Assembly: GCF_008831285.2 (NCBI RefSeq) | Contig: NC_045147.1 | Coordinates: 20,774,581-20,838,580, forward strand | Length of the DNA: 64,000 nucleotides | Source of the DNA: Nymphaea colorata | Lineage: Eukaryota; Streptophyta; Magnoliopsida; Nymphaeales; Nymphaeaceae | Direction: 5' to 3' | Part shown: piece after piece, positions 12,201-24,200 of the stretch | Position numbering within the stretch: the first letter of the stretch is position 1 | Layout of the letters: each line of letters starts with the position of its first letter | Position numbers and translations under genes: made by a program | The notes under the pieces: model-generated | What the model was told of the DNA's origin: nothing | What the model saw: only the letters and a program-made list of their open reading frames with translations | Database searches by the model: none

Positions 12201-12757
12201 AAGAAGTGAGAGGGAGAAAAGAGATGAAGAAAGAGAGCATATCCTCGCGAGGGGGAGAGCCACTGAGGAATTACCGCGATCTTCAATAAAAAACGAGGGA
12301 AAAAAAAACATCGAAGGCAAAAACAAGAGTGTTGGGAAAGCGAGAGGACGAAAAAGAAAAGGAAAAAAAAAAAAAAAAAGGCATCAGCATCTCAATCTCT
12401 ATCTCTTCTCTGTACCATCCATCAATCCAGCGTCGTCTCCACTCCTCGTTTGTCCGTGCGACCACCTCCTTCCCACATCGACATTCTCCTGCGCGCTTTC
12501 TTTTGCCGCATCTCTCTCGCTGTCAACGCCAAGAAAAAAGGAAGAAAATCGTGAAATAGCCGAACGGGAACGTGCCCACATCACCACCACCACGGTTTCT
12601 GATCTTTACCGTTGATGTGTAACTACAGTGCAGTTGATCCCTCCTCCTAGTTTCTTGGGTCGTTTTGGATTTTTTTTTTTCGGAGGCTTTCTTGGGATTT
12701 CCCGGCTTTTGGCGCCTGGGTTTGGGCGGGGAAAAAGATAAAAAAGATGCGGTGAAA

Positions 12758-15700
12758 ATGGCGGAGGGGCGGCAGAGGAGAAGCGAGAGGATATCTGCCT
12801 TGGACACGTGGAGATTCACTGAGTTGACACGAGCCAGCGGCGCCCCCAGGGGGAGGCGGGGGCCCTCCTCGTCCTACTCCTCTCCCGTCCCGCTAGCCAC
12901 GGTCCGTGGCCGGAAACGAGGTCGAAAGAAGCGGCGGTTGAAGGCGGTCGTGGAGGTCGTCGATTGCTTCCCAAGCAGCAATCGCCAAGCCGGAAGCGGG
13001 AGCAACGACGACGACGGCAATGGCAGTGACGAAGATGATCGCCTTCGCTGCCTAGAACAGAAAGAAGGGTGCGGGAAAGAGGAGGTCAAGCACGTAGAAA
13101 AGGCGGGCTCTCTCTTCCTCTGCATTTTTGTTTCTTCTTCTTGCTTCCCGTATATATTGTCAACGCAATTATTAGTTTAAAGGAATCTGCCAGTAGTTGG
13201 TGGTGTTCGCAATAGTGCAGTCCGTAACTTTTTCGAACATTTCGTATTAACGTCCTTTTGACAATGATGACGATGATTGCCATGGTTGTCCCCTCTTGTC
13301 TTACTCATCTTTTGCACGAAATGGCTGCACGGTCGTCGTGGTTTCTGCATGTCAGGTAGTGAAGTGGATGGATATGTTCTGACGCTAATTGGATGTGTTT
13401 TCTCTTGTGGTTAGGAGGTCAAATAGAAAACTATGGGGAATGGACTTCCTGGTCTTTTGGGGTCGGTGATTCTTTGAGTCTTTTTCTTGGAGTAATGGCG
13501 AGCGACTGACGTTTTATGGAGGATTTCTGTAATGGCGTATGGTGAAAGTGGGATGTTTGTAGTATTGCAAAGGACGATTCGTATTATTGGTGGCGATTTT
13601 TGATTTCGAAAGTCAACTAGTTCGACGGCGGTGACTGGAGCTGTCGAATCAGTTTAGGCGGGTGCAAAGAATTTATGACTTAACGTGTGCTTTTAGGGAA
13701 AGGATCTTCTGGGAAGTCTTCTTGTTTATGGGTCTATGAGGTGAGAAGTCGCATGTGATAGGTCATCTTTGGGAAAAATATGCGTGCCAAGATTTGTAGT
13801 CATCTCAGTAGGTCAGTGATTTTTCTAAGAATGTTGTTTCTTAGTTTGTATGTACGGGTTCTTGGTTTTTTTTCTTTTCAAGATTTTGCACTATCCTGAC
13901 TCGTGCAATTATTTGAATGATGTCTGCTGTGTGCGTTTTGGCTTATTTCTACCGAACAAGTATACATAGACTGGTAATGGTGTCAGTCTGTCGTCGTACA
14001 CTGATGGACACCACAGAAAAAGTTTGTCGTTCTTCTTGTGGTCATGTGTCAATAAGCGGGTAGTGGCAATGTGGTTATTATCAATATCATCTGGTGGTTC
14101 ACTTGGTTTGAGCACTGCAGAAAGATGTTTAAATTGCACTCTTTTCATGCAGCCACCTGTTTACCACCAATAGGCTATCCAATACGCTGTTCTGTGACAA
14201 TTTCTTCTATAACCATTGCAACATTATGTTTGGTCTTATTCTTTCCTTGTCTATCCTGTCGCGATGACTCATTGGCACCTCTTCTTGACAATTCTTCTGC
14301 TTCTTTTTCATCTGAGAAGCCCATGAGTCATATCTTTATATGTTGAATTTGGTCCATAAGCATCCCCACGTTATTAGGAGTAGAGTAATCCCTTTGTAAC
14401 TGAATAAGACAGTGCAAGTCAAAGTCAGGCATATGAAATGATGCTGAATGCGGTAGGCTTCTAGTTAGGTTAAAATGTCTCAATTAAGCTACTTATAAGT
14501 GCATAGATGGCAAAGCACCAGGCATGCTGCCTCCATGTGTGCAGGCTCATTGACTCTATTCTTGCAGGACGAATTTCTGTTTGTGTCCACCTGTAAAGTG
14601 TAAACGGGATCCTAATTAGTTTGGCATGGCTATGCGGGGGATATTCTGACCCATATATGTAGGTTGTGAATTTGTGAGGGAAAATTGTCTTCCACAATAG
14701 AACGCTTCTACTTGGGTTAACAATTTTCATGTATTCGTTTTACTCTGCTAGCATTTTGATGTATGGTAAAACTTCTTGCTTCCTGTTTCATCCTTAGTTT
14801 AAACTCGAATTGAACTTTTCAGTGGAGCAAGATGAAAGCTGTCATTCTTTGTGATGCTTTTGATCTATTTTTTCATCATGCTATCTCTATTTGGTGCATT
14901 AACTGCCCAGTTTCTTGCCGGATGTTTTCCTCTAAGGTTTTCACTTCTCTTTGCAGGAAGCACAAGCTTTAAATCAAGATGATGATTTGGGTGGTACTGG
15001 TTAGTTCATTTCCTGAATGGTTACAGCCTTTCACATACTTAGCAAAAAATTTAAGTTTTTAAGTTCAAGACCTCTTGAAAGGGTTCAGTTGACTGAGTTG
15101 AGCATTTTCTATTACAGACCGACAACCAAGGTGCTCATCAGTGCCTTGGATTCCTGATAATAGAACACTTGAGCTTATCCTTGATATATTGCAGAAGTAA
15201 GTAGTAATCGAGTTTTTATTTAGTTATTGCTTCTGAGAATTCTCATGCTTTTATGTAACACAGATATATATTTAAGATAGGTCTGCATCTCCATTCTGCA
15301 TTTTCTACTTCAATCACTTGCCTTAATTTTAGTCTTTGACTATGTATTTCATGTCAGGAAAGATATACATGAAATATTTGCTGAACCAGTTGACGCTGAG
15401 GAGGTGAGTATCCAAAATAGATTGAGAGGTCGGTAATCTTAATTATCTCATTGTTATTTGGTAATATTTATTCTGGCAGGTGGAAGGATACTATGAAATA
15501 ATTAAAGAACCAATGGATTTTGCAACTATGAGGGCAAAACTCCAGGAAGGAATGTATGCAACTTTGGAGCAATTTGAGGTTCTCATCATTTTTCCCGTAC
15601 TCTGTACATCTCTACATCTCAGTCTGTGTTTTCTTATTTGACTCATGAAAATATGCTAATTGTAAAGATTGTTGACCTATAAATACTATTTGTTGGAGGG

Positions 15701-18700
15701 AGCATAGTCTGCATTCTACTTGCACATCTGGTTCATGTAGAATAATTAGTACACATTTATAGGTGTCCAAGATTTGAACCACTTGAAGTTTATAGTTTAT
15801 TTCTATTTCCCTACACATATCTTTCACATGCTGTTCAGCCGGTTTTCTCTGACCGACTTTAGCCTTCTTTCTTGATTGAGTGTTCTTTTTGTTGAGCACT
15901 AAAGGCCTCTTTTATCTTATGCTTCAAATTTTCCAAATTCAAGTCTGAGTCAATCAATGGATGTAGAATAGCTGATCCTTAATTTCTCAACTGCAGAGGG
16001 ATGTTTTTCTGATATTCAGCAACGCCATGAACTTCAATTCCACAAGTACCATATACTACAGACAGGTTAGGTTCTATCACTGCTGATCTTGGCTTCAGAA
16101 TATTGTGTTGAGGACTTCTGCATTTTTTATTGAAGTAGCTAGTCAATGAAAAGATACTAGCTGCTTTTTAATTGAATAGAAGACTGCTGGATTTTCTAGG
16201 CTCGTGCTATCCAAGAATTAGCAAAGAAGACCTTACATAGGCTGAAAACTGATCCTGAGAACTTTGTATTGGATCATGTTACAAGAAAAACCAAATTCGG
16301 TGACAACTTAAAGGAGGCTTCAAGAGTTGCTGGAAATGCAAAGGGCCAAGTTGAATCTAGAAGCTCAGATGGCTCAGCATCCACTAATAAAAGACAGAGG
16401 AATTCTGTTCCTGATGTCACAAACGAGAAACCTGGTTTGATTTCAGGAAGAAACCACCAACGCACTTTCGTAGTTCATGGTTCAAGTCCTCCAGCTGATT
16501 GTAAAAGAGATCGGGATGAAGGTGTTTTAGGTGAGGATATGAAACTTCTGAAGAATGTTTACCAGATTACATCTCTTGAAGTAGTCTGGTGAAGGCAAAG
16601 GCATTGGAAGGTCCGCCGTCCTAATGGCGGAGCCCTCATCAATACTTCTTGATCTTTCTTCAGAAATTTATTTGATGAATTTGCGTGTGTTCATCATCAT
16701 TGTTCTTTCAGTAACTATTTTTCGATTTACTAGGATGTCTAAAGAATGGTTGGAGACCTTTCTCTGAGGAAGAACGCCGTTCAACATATAAATCTTCAAA
16801 CCCTTCTTCCTGCGGAAGTGATCAAATGCTTTCACCTCTATGTGGAGGCTTGAGGGAACTTGCTTATGTGAGTGTTCTATTTGACTAAAAGTAGAAGTGG
16901 ATTTTGTCCCTTTTGTGGATGTTCTTTTCTAATAATTAGTTGTGGATATTTCTCTAATTCTGTAAGCATATTAAACTATGACTAAGAAGAATGGGGGGAT
17001 ATTAAAATGACTACATATGTCAAAAGCAGAAAGAAGGGCAAAAGCAGAATAACCTGATAGGTAGGCCTATTTTAGCCTTGGCTTGCTGTGTTCAGTGATT
17101 GCTTCTCAATTTCTTTCCTCTAATCTCATGGCAAATGACTTCATTTATATTGATACCTGTTAAAAAAAACTATATGTGTGCCTATTTATTTAGATATTTA
17201 TATCATATAAAATAGTTCATAAAGCTCTTAATCAGCGTGAGTTAATTTTATTCAACTAGCTGAGCCTTAAACAGTTTCCTAGTATTGGTCCATGACAAGA
17301 ATTGTAGTCTGAGCTTTAACTTTTCATGGCTAGCTTGCCCTGTGCTTCTGTTTACATCATAAACGGTGAGCCTAGGAAACAGAATGTGTTTGGATTTCTC
17401 ATGTATTTTAAAGAACCTGCAGTTCATATCGTTTGGATTCTTGCATATTCGTTCACTTCAGCCCTACAGGAGGTCTGCTTGTTTCTTTTTGACTAATTCA
17501 AAATGAAAACCTTAAACCTAGGTTTTACTTGTCCTAATTTGTGGTGGTTGAGCTTGCTGCTCCACACCTATTGCATGTTTGTTTCCTTGAATTATATATC
17601 GGGCTTAAATTTTGAAATTGCTGCTCCCTGGTACTGATATTTTGCTTGAGATATGTATTTTGAGTTTTTTATGCATGCATACTGGTGTTATGAAATCAAT
17701 TTCATCAACATGGTCTGTCAAAGCTTGTTTCCAAGCGATTTCTATTTTGGTTGTCTGAGCGATTCATTAAATATTTTGTTTAATAAGAAAACCATTTCAT
17801 GTCAAATATCTGTTCTCAAAGGTGTTAAGGCTCTCTTTTTCCTTTTCTTCTTCTCTCCCTCACTGAAAAAAATATTTGCAGGTGGTCTCTGCATTTTCAA
17901 GTTATTTCTGGAATATCTGAAATTTTTATGCCAACTGAAATGCTAGTGAACAGTATTTTAAGTTGGTTTATTTATTAAAAAAAATTCAGGTTAACCAAGG
18001 GGATTTTGGGTATGTGGAAAGTCTTGCCCATTTCGCTGCCAAACTAGGACCTACTGCACTAATGGTGGCTCAACGCAAAATAGAGAGGTGCAAGCTGGTG
18101 GAAGCAGCAAATGCCTTCGTTTCCTCTCCAGCAGCAACAGGATTGAAAGTTTCATGGGGTAATACGAGGAATACTTGTACTACATCAATCAGTGATTCTG
18201 CTACTGCCATGAACATCACTGCTGATAAGGCTCCATGGGGTCGACCTGGTTCCGCTGCCCATGCTAGTGTAGTTGGATTACCAGACTCACATATTGCTGT
18301 TGATAGACCATTGTCCTTGCATTCAACAACTCAGCCTGATTCTAGTCGCTTGGTGGCATCTCGATCTGAACGGCCTCCATTTGTTAATCAATCAAAGCTT
18401 CTTGAGATTGTATCGGGAAATGGTAATGCTTGTGTTTCTGGAAATGAGGGAGCTGATAGAGATGCAAGATGCCTGGCGTATTGCCATGACAAGGCTCCTG
18501 CACGGTCTGTACTGGCCAACTGCAGTTCAAGGACAACGTTGGCTGGAGGACCAAGTCAAGTGTTCAGCTCAACAAGGAATGGTTTATGGCCTCAGTCGCA
18601 GCCTCCATCTCTTTCTCAGGAGTATAAGCAGCCTGCGGTCATTGACATGTCTTTTGTTCAGGCTCGCTTGGGTGGTCTGAGTTCATGCCCTGATCAGCAG

Positions 18701-18856
18701 TGGCGAGGGCCTAAACCGTTGGAGCTTCATGTTGAGATGCCAGCGCCAAACACAGCTGATGCGTGGAAACTGGCTCCGAGACTAAGAAACCAAGCTGGGC
18801 CGCCATTACAACCCAGTTCAGATAGTCATCAGCCGGACTTGGCACTTCAACTTTGA
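12758..18856 (+). CDS. Plant bromodomain protein (acetyl-lysine reader), nine exons
   Basis: Exons: 12758-13084, 14957-14999, 15118-15196, 15358-15403, 15480-15578, 15997-16065, 16200-16530, 16734-16867 and 17990-18856. All junctions are GT-AG and keep frame, giving 664 aa. The N-terminus (MAEGRQRRSERISALDTWRF) is followed by an Arg/Lys-rich patch at about 50-62 resembling a nuclear signal. The bromodomain spans about 134-236: helix Z (RTLELILDILQ), ZA loop with FAEPVD and YYEIIKEPMD, helix B (LEQFERDVFLIFSNAMNFN), and the acetyl-lysine-anchoring Asn at N212, then YYRQARAIQELAKK. Downstream, a conserved-looking FGYVESLAHFAAKLGPTAL lies at the start of the last exon, and the tail is long and Ser/Pro/Gln-rich. 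The family is recalled as Arabidopsis At1g58025/At5g55040-type, but the ortholog is not certain. Expected role is nuclear chromatin binding. An in-frame Met exists at 12665; 12758 is preferred because the intervening residues are Phe/Gly-rich and leader-like. The exon 1 donor (GTCAAG) is weak, but frame continuity supports it. Confidence 0.85.
13085..14956 (+). other. Intron 1 of the bromodomain gene
   Basis: About 1.9 kb, T-rich, bounded by a GTCAAG donor and a TTTGCAG acceptor. No conserved coding or RNA element was seen. Long first introns are common hosts of plant enhancers, but nothing specific is visible here. Confidence 0.7.
16868..17989 (+). other. Intron 8 of the bromodomain gene
   Basis: About 1.1 kb, T-rich, with a GTGAGT donor and an AAATTCAG acceptor that separates the conserved RPFSEEERRSTYK segment from the last exon. 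A 97-codon frame within it (17653-17946) is composed of Phe/Leu/Cys-rich low-complexity residues and is not considered real. Confidence 0.65.
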
Positions 18857-21279
18857 TCATCATTTCCTTCTGCAGAATATTGTCTTCATTCTCTTCCAGT
18901 GTACAGTTAAGCATATTTTAAAGCTGAAATTTCACCGCCTCCTCCCTCAACTGACCAAGACAAACAGTTCTCCTTTAGACGACGTAAGTCCAAGTTACAT
19001 TCCGGCCAATCCAATCGAGCGTACATCTGGGTGCGCATATATAACAGAGAGAGAAAGAGAGAGAGAGAGAGAGTTCTAAAATGAGGGTATTTTCAATTTT
19101 CAAGTCGCTTTTCCACCTCAGAACTCAGAGGACGGTCATGAGAAAAATAGTAAGTGAAAGACAAAAATTGAGGGGGGAAGAAGGAAAAGGAAGTTTGGCG
19201 TTCTTGATTATTGAATTAGTTCATCACCAACGGTTGCGGCGAGGAACAAACCTGATCTATGACCTTGCCAGTTGGCAGGTTAGGCATCAGTTAAGCAAAT
19301 AGCTTATGAGGATGAAGTATATAAGCAACAAACGCAGATATACTGTGATGCAAACCTATTGGTGCAGTTTCCTTGAGAAAATTCTAAATTAATAAAAAAT
19401 TGTTATTATAGATTAAAACCATGATTATAATGGTCGAGAGACAACTTTGATGCATCTTAGCTGCAAATATTGCTGTTTTTTTTAAAACCATCCTGCTCAT
19501 TCAGAAAATACAGTAATAATTTTTCTTTTCTGAACTTACGTAAGCATGATAAAAAACACTTGTTGCTGTTTACTTTAAATTGGTACACGCAAGAGTTCAT
19601 ATGCAGGAGTGTTTCATCCTATCCTCTGGCTGAAAGTGGAAGCCCTCATCCTTCCTTTATCTTACTTGACATGGAAATCACTGTCACTGATGTGAGGTTA
19701 GGGTAAAAAATAGGTACTAATTTATAAAACCATTCCAATGAAGTGGTATTTTGCATATATTCCATAAGCCATGGACTATTCTGCAAGAATGCCATGTTCT
19801 TTTTTGGCGGGATCCAACCCGTTTGGCTCTTTCCGCCGCTCGCACGCTTATATAAGGCCCGGCGTTTTCCCTCCATCTCTGTTCATATTTTTCAGACGCG
19901 TCTGTTCTCTTTCGAGTTGGTTCCTTCTCTCCGTCTCAAAGTCGAGGAGGAGTTTGGGTCGACTCGCAGGCAATGGATGTCCGACCGCAACGAAGAAATG
20001 GAGTCAGTCGGCAAGAGGAAGTTTGAATTCTCGCGATCGTCCAAACGGGGTCTATGAAGGATGGAACCTCAGCGACGTCTCTAGCTCAAGTGGTGGGTTT
20101 TTGTGATTCCGGGGGACGATAGGCGAGTTCACCGTTTTAATCCTTTCGATCTATCGCCTCTTAGTATTTTTTGTTCTTTCTTTCGTCCTTAATTGTTATG
20201 TTTTTTATGTTCCTTCGATTTTGTCTCGGTTTTCACGTGCTTTCTTGTGTGGATCAGAAGATGATTCTCCAGATCTCTGTTTCTTGCTTTCCGTATTCTG
20301 GTTCGTCGACTTTGTTCTTTTGGTCATAATCTTCACGACTGATACTCTTAATCGTCGACGATTGGACATAGGCAATGGGACGAGGCAAGGGATAAATTGG
20401 AAACAGAATCGTCTTCCTAATTGTAGAAAGCTTGTCGATGTCTGAGCTTATCATGGAGGGTTGATTGGAAACAAAATCGTTTTTGTTCGGTATCGTTTCT
20501 CAGACCTTCTCTCTCTCTCCATTTTCAGTGTCTTTTATTCATTCCACGATACATTTTCAGTCCGGCTCATTGTTCATTTTGTTGCCTTCTTTTTTTCGGA
20601 TGCAATTGCTCAAGTTTTATTTCCATTCTTTCGCAGTTTCCCCGATTTTGTAAGTTAAGACAACAGGAGGACCAAGGAGCTCTCTCTAATCACTCCTTAT
20701 GAAGCGGGATAATCTCCTTAAAAATTTCATAAATTATAATAATTAAATAAAAATAAGATCATTCTAGTCGAGATGATTTACAGAACTAAAAGGACTTTTG
20801 GGAAAAGATACTCTAGATCTGATAGATAATATTTATATCCAAAACGCTTTTTAAAATTAACAAATCCAAGAACTTGTTAACACTAACAGCCCATAATAAA
20901 TTTGTTCATTGTATATAAGAAAGGAGATTCATTTGTGAAAAAGGCATTACAAAATGTTACAACTCTCGCGCCTTAACTGCGCCTTTTACAATTTGGATGG
21001 AGTAATTTTAAATTTTAACAATTTCTACCTTATACAGGCCGTATTTCCCTCGAAGGCTCTAACAAGGAGGGGATGCAATATATACTCTAGAGAGTCTTGG
21101 AGGAACTCCCGGGTTGTCGGAAGCACGTTTAATTTGGAGGTAACGATCGGGCGGAGCCAAAAAACCAAATTTACCAGGCGACCGAATCAGAAGGAAAAAT
21201 AAAAAGGACTTTTCAAAGCCTTCGACCTTCGTTCCGCTGCTCTTGCTCCTGTCTTTCTTGTTGTCTCTGGCGCTCTTCC
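18857..21279. other. Intergenic spacer between the bromodomain and oxidoreductase genes
   Basis: The first few hundred bases probably hold the bromodomain 3' UTR. A GA run lies at about 19049-19073. The segment 19790-20110 is GC-richer and has a TATA box and an exon-like body (listed separately). From about 20160 to 20660 the sequence is T-rich and intron-like, and from 20700 to 21200 it is AT-rich. The oxidoreductase promoter lies within the last few hundred bases; ATATATAC at about 21078 is the nearest TATA-like element. Confidence 0.5.
19849..20100 (+). pseudogene. Orphan promoter plus first-exon-like segment (possible gene relic or short transcript)
   Basis: TATATAAGG at 19849-19857 is a textbook TATA box. 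It is followed by a CT-rich leader and, about 125 bases on, ATG-initiated short frames: MDVRPQRRNGVSRQEEV, and in another frame MSDRNEEMESVGKRKFE continuing to 26 residues. A GTGGGT donor candidate lies at about 20091. Beyond it the sequence turns T-rich, like an intron. No downstream exon was found before the oxidoreductase gene, and no protein family was recognised. It may be the first exon of a decayed gene, an upstream alternative leader, or a non-coding transcript. Confidence 0.3.
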
Positions 21280-24200
21280 ATGGAAGCTCTCATCTGCAGA
21301 GAACTTGGCGATCCTACCCTCCCAATCTCTGATTCCTCTCCTCTTCGCCTCTCTAGCGACCACCCGATTCCCGAACTCTCCTCCCCAACCTCCGTTAGGA
21401 TAAGGGTGAGGGCGACAAGCCTCAACTACGCCAATTACCTCCAGATTTTGGGTAAATACCAAGAGAAGTTCCCGCTTCCCTTCATCCCTGGTTCTGATTA
21501 CTCCGGTGTCGTCGAGTCCGTCGGTTCCGGCGTCCGAAAGTTCAAAGTCGGCGATCGTGTCTGCTCGTTAGCTCTCGTGGGCAGTTTCGCGGCGCTCATC
21601 GTCGCTGAAGAGCGAGATCTGTGAGTAATTCATTTCCGAAGTAGCGTCTTTTTTCCTCCTCGGTTTATCGTGGGATTTTTTGTTTTCTTTGGAATCTGTT
21701 ACAGGTTTTATATACTTGTTTTCCTGCTGAGCATTCGTGGGGTTATGCCATTGGTAGTAACTAGCAGAGAAGAATGGCCTTCTGTGAAGGAATTTTGCCT
21801 CAGTTTGTGGCCAGATATTCGGCCTAAGTCTCTTCAAATGAGCGTTTAGTTTTCGTCTTCTCATTCCCGTGAGACAAGTTTATGTGTTTTATTAGTTCAC
21901 AAGTGAACGCGGATGTTCTTCAAATTTCAAAGGCGTGAACGTGAAGAAGTTATTTTTAACACTTCAGTGAATCTGAAGAGTCAGGTTTAAAATTCCCCCT
22001 CATTTGTCTGCATTACGTCAAAAATGATTACTTTAATAAATCAAAATTTGACCAGGTCCATCATGGTTTTGGTGTAGCTGGCTATTGACCCCTATTTGCG
22101 ATTCTCTGCTTGTCTCCATCCTTCTTACTTCTAATGATGGACCCTCAAGTTTCTCTTTCGGCGATGACCAACTGACAACGTTTTTCTGCTATGGGTTCTG
22201 TTCGTAACTAGAGTCCCACGTCCTCCACTTTCCCAAGGTCTACTTTGGTTCCAAAAGTTCCGTTCGGGACACTGAGGAACATGTTTAGTTCGCTGTTCCT
22301 GCAACTGGACGTTCTCCTCGCCGCTAACAAACATAATTTGAGGAGCAGGGCCAACGTTCTTCGAGTTACAAGATCTGTCCGTTCTCCAGCATTCCACCCC
22401 TTACCATGAAACACTGGAGGATGTTCAATTTGGAATGTCGTGGTGGTAAGTTCTGCCTGTTCTGCGTCTGTTGTTTGCTTCCATTTTGATGGAACGGAAT
22501 TACAGTGACTTGTTCTAGGATTCTAGCGCTGGAACAAAGAATAGAACATAGTCGGAGAACTTTTATCAAACCATAAAGCGCAGGATGTTTAGCGTGTTCT
22601 AGAAATTTACTAATATAGGAATTGAGGGGAACTACTGTCCTCATTGCTAAAACTTGTCCTTTTTTTTTGCATGATTTGGTACGGATTTGACATGTAGGAG
22701 CCATTCTTTGTCGTCCCACTCCATTTTCACTATGAACATGTGTCAGGTCAGGATTCATTGACGAGTTTCTCTGAATGATTGTCCCATATTCAACGTTCTT
22801 TCGTCTTTCTAGTCATATTCTAGGATTGGGCATCCTGTTCTCTTATTCATAGCACACATAAAATAAATTATTAAAATTAAAACGTTGAAAAAGTGAAACC
22901 TGTTTGTGGCATAAGATTTTAATAAGCATTTCTTCTAGTGCCGTAGATAATGTCTTCTAGTTCTCATGTCTCATGCCCTTGGATTTTCTGTGGCGCAGCT
23001 ACATCATGTCTCTGATGACCTTGCTTAGCTTTTGTTCAATCACGGAAGTGATTGAACTTTTCTTGTTCCTGAATCAGGACAGCTTGAAGTCCAAAGAGAT
23101 TTTTTTTAGGAGGACGTCATCGTTCTAATGCAATCTTGTTGGATATTGTAAAGGTATTTGGTTCCTGATGGTTGTGATCTAGTTGCTGCAAGTGCACTTC
23201 CTGTTGCGTTTGGTACTTCACATGTGGCACTTGTTCATAGAGCCAACCTTACCGCAGGTCAGGTATTGGTTTTCTATCCTTCTACCTCCATTTATGGATA
23301 GAAATTTGGTTTATTGTTTCTGGTGAATTAGTTTCAAAATTAAAGTAAGTCCCAGACATAAGTTGACAAGAATGCCAGCGATTTGAGTATAAATATGAAA
23401 TAGGAAAGACCAACAATGATGTTCTCTTTTACTTGTATAGGATGTCTGGAAAAATGTAAGACATGCCCTTCAAGCAACAGAATCTTGAAGGATCATGAAG
23501 AATCTCTTTGCTAGTTCATTGTGCATATTACTTCCAAATAATACTTAGGTGATTACTTACTGGAGTCTGGAGGGAATAATTTGGGTGACTATTAAGTATT
23601 AAAGTTTTAAACTATAAACGCATATTAGGTCTCTTTGGTATGCTAAAGCAGAATGCACTATCACTGTATGAAAGTGTAATAGATTTTCTCTTGAGAAAGG
23701 ATGTTGTACATCTTGGACTTAAAGAATTGTATGATGGATTATGCTTATTAGATTCTCATTCTAGGTGCGTACTGCTTTCTCCCTAGGTAAGATATTCTCT
23801 GTATCGGGAAACAACTCACAATGCGAGCCATTCACATTTATGTGCATGCTCACTTTTTTGGAGAAAGAAGGGTCGAATTTGATCAATGGATTGTTAGTGT
23901 CCCACTATCTTAACTAAGGATGTTATTCCAAGATATATAGGTGCCAGCCACACAGACCAATGGTCACACGCAGAGGCACACATGGGTCATTCATCTTCAC
24001 TGTCCATTGACCGACAATTTTCCTTTTATTTAGCAAAATTATTGTAGTTTTCTTGGATTCAAAAAGTGATATCGTACCAAAACAAACAACGCCAATGTGA
24101 GAAACCTTCTAGATGTTAGCTGAACATTATGGTTTAGACTTCTTGTAACATGGCATGACTTGTAGCATTATATCTATCTAGGATTCTCCATACATTGATC

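Noticed and set aside
12154-12615. 153-codon frame upstream of the bromodomain gene
   Set aside because: Composed of low-complexity Glu/Lys/Arg and Ser-rich residues from purine and pyrimidine tracts. It lies in the promoter and leader region and is interrupted by a SINE-like segment.
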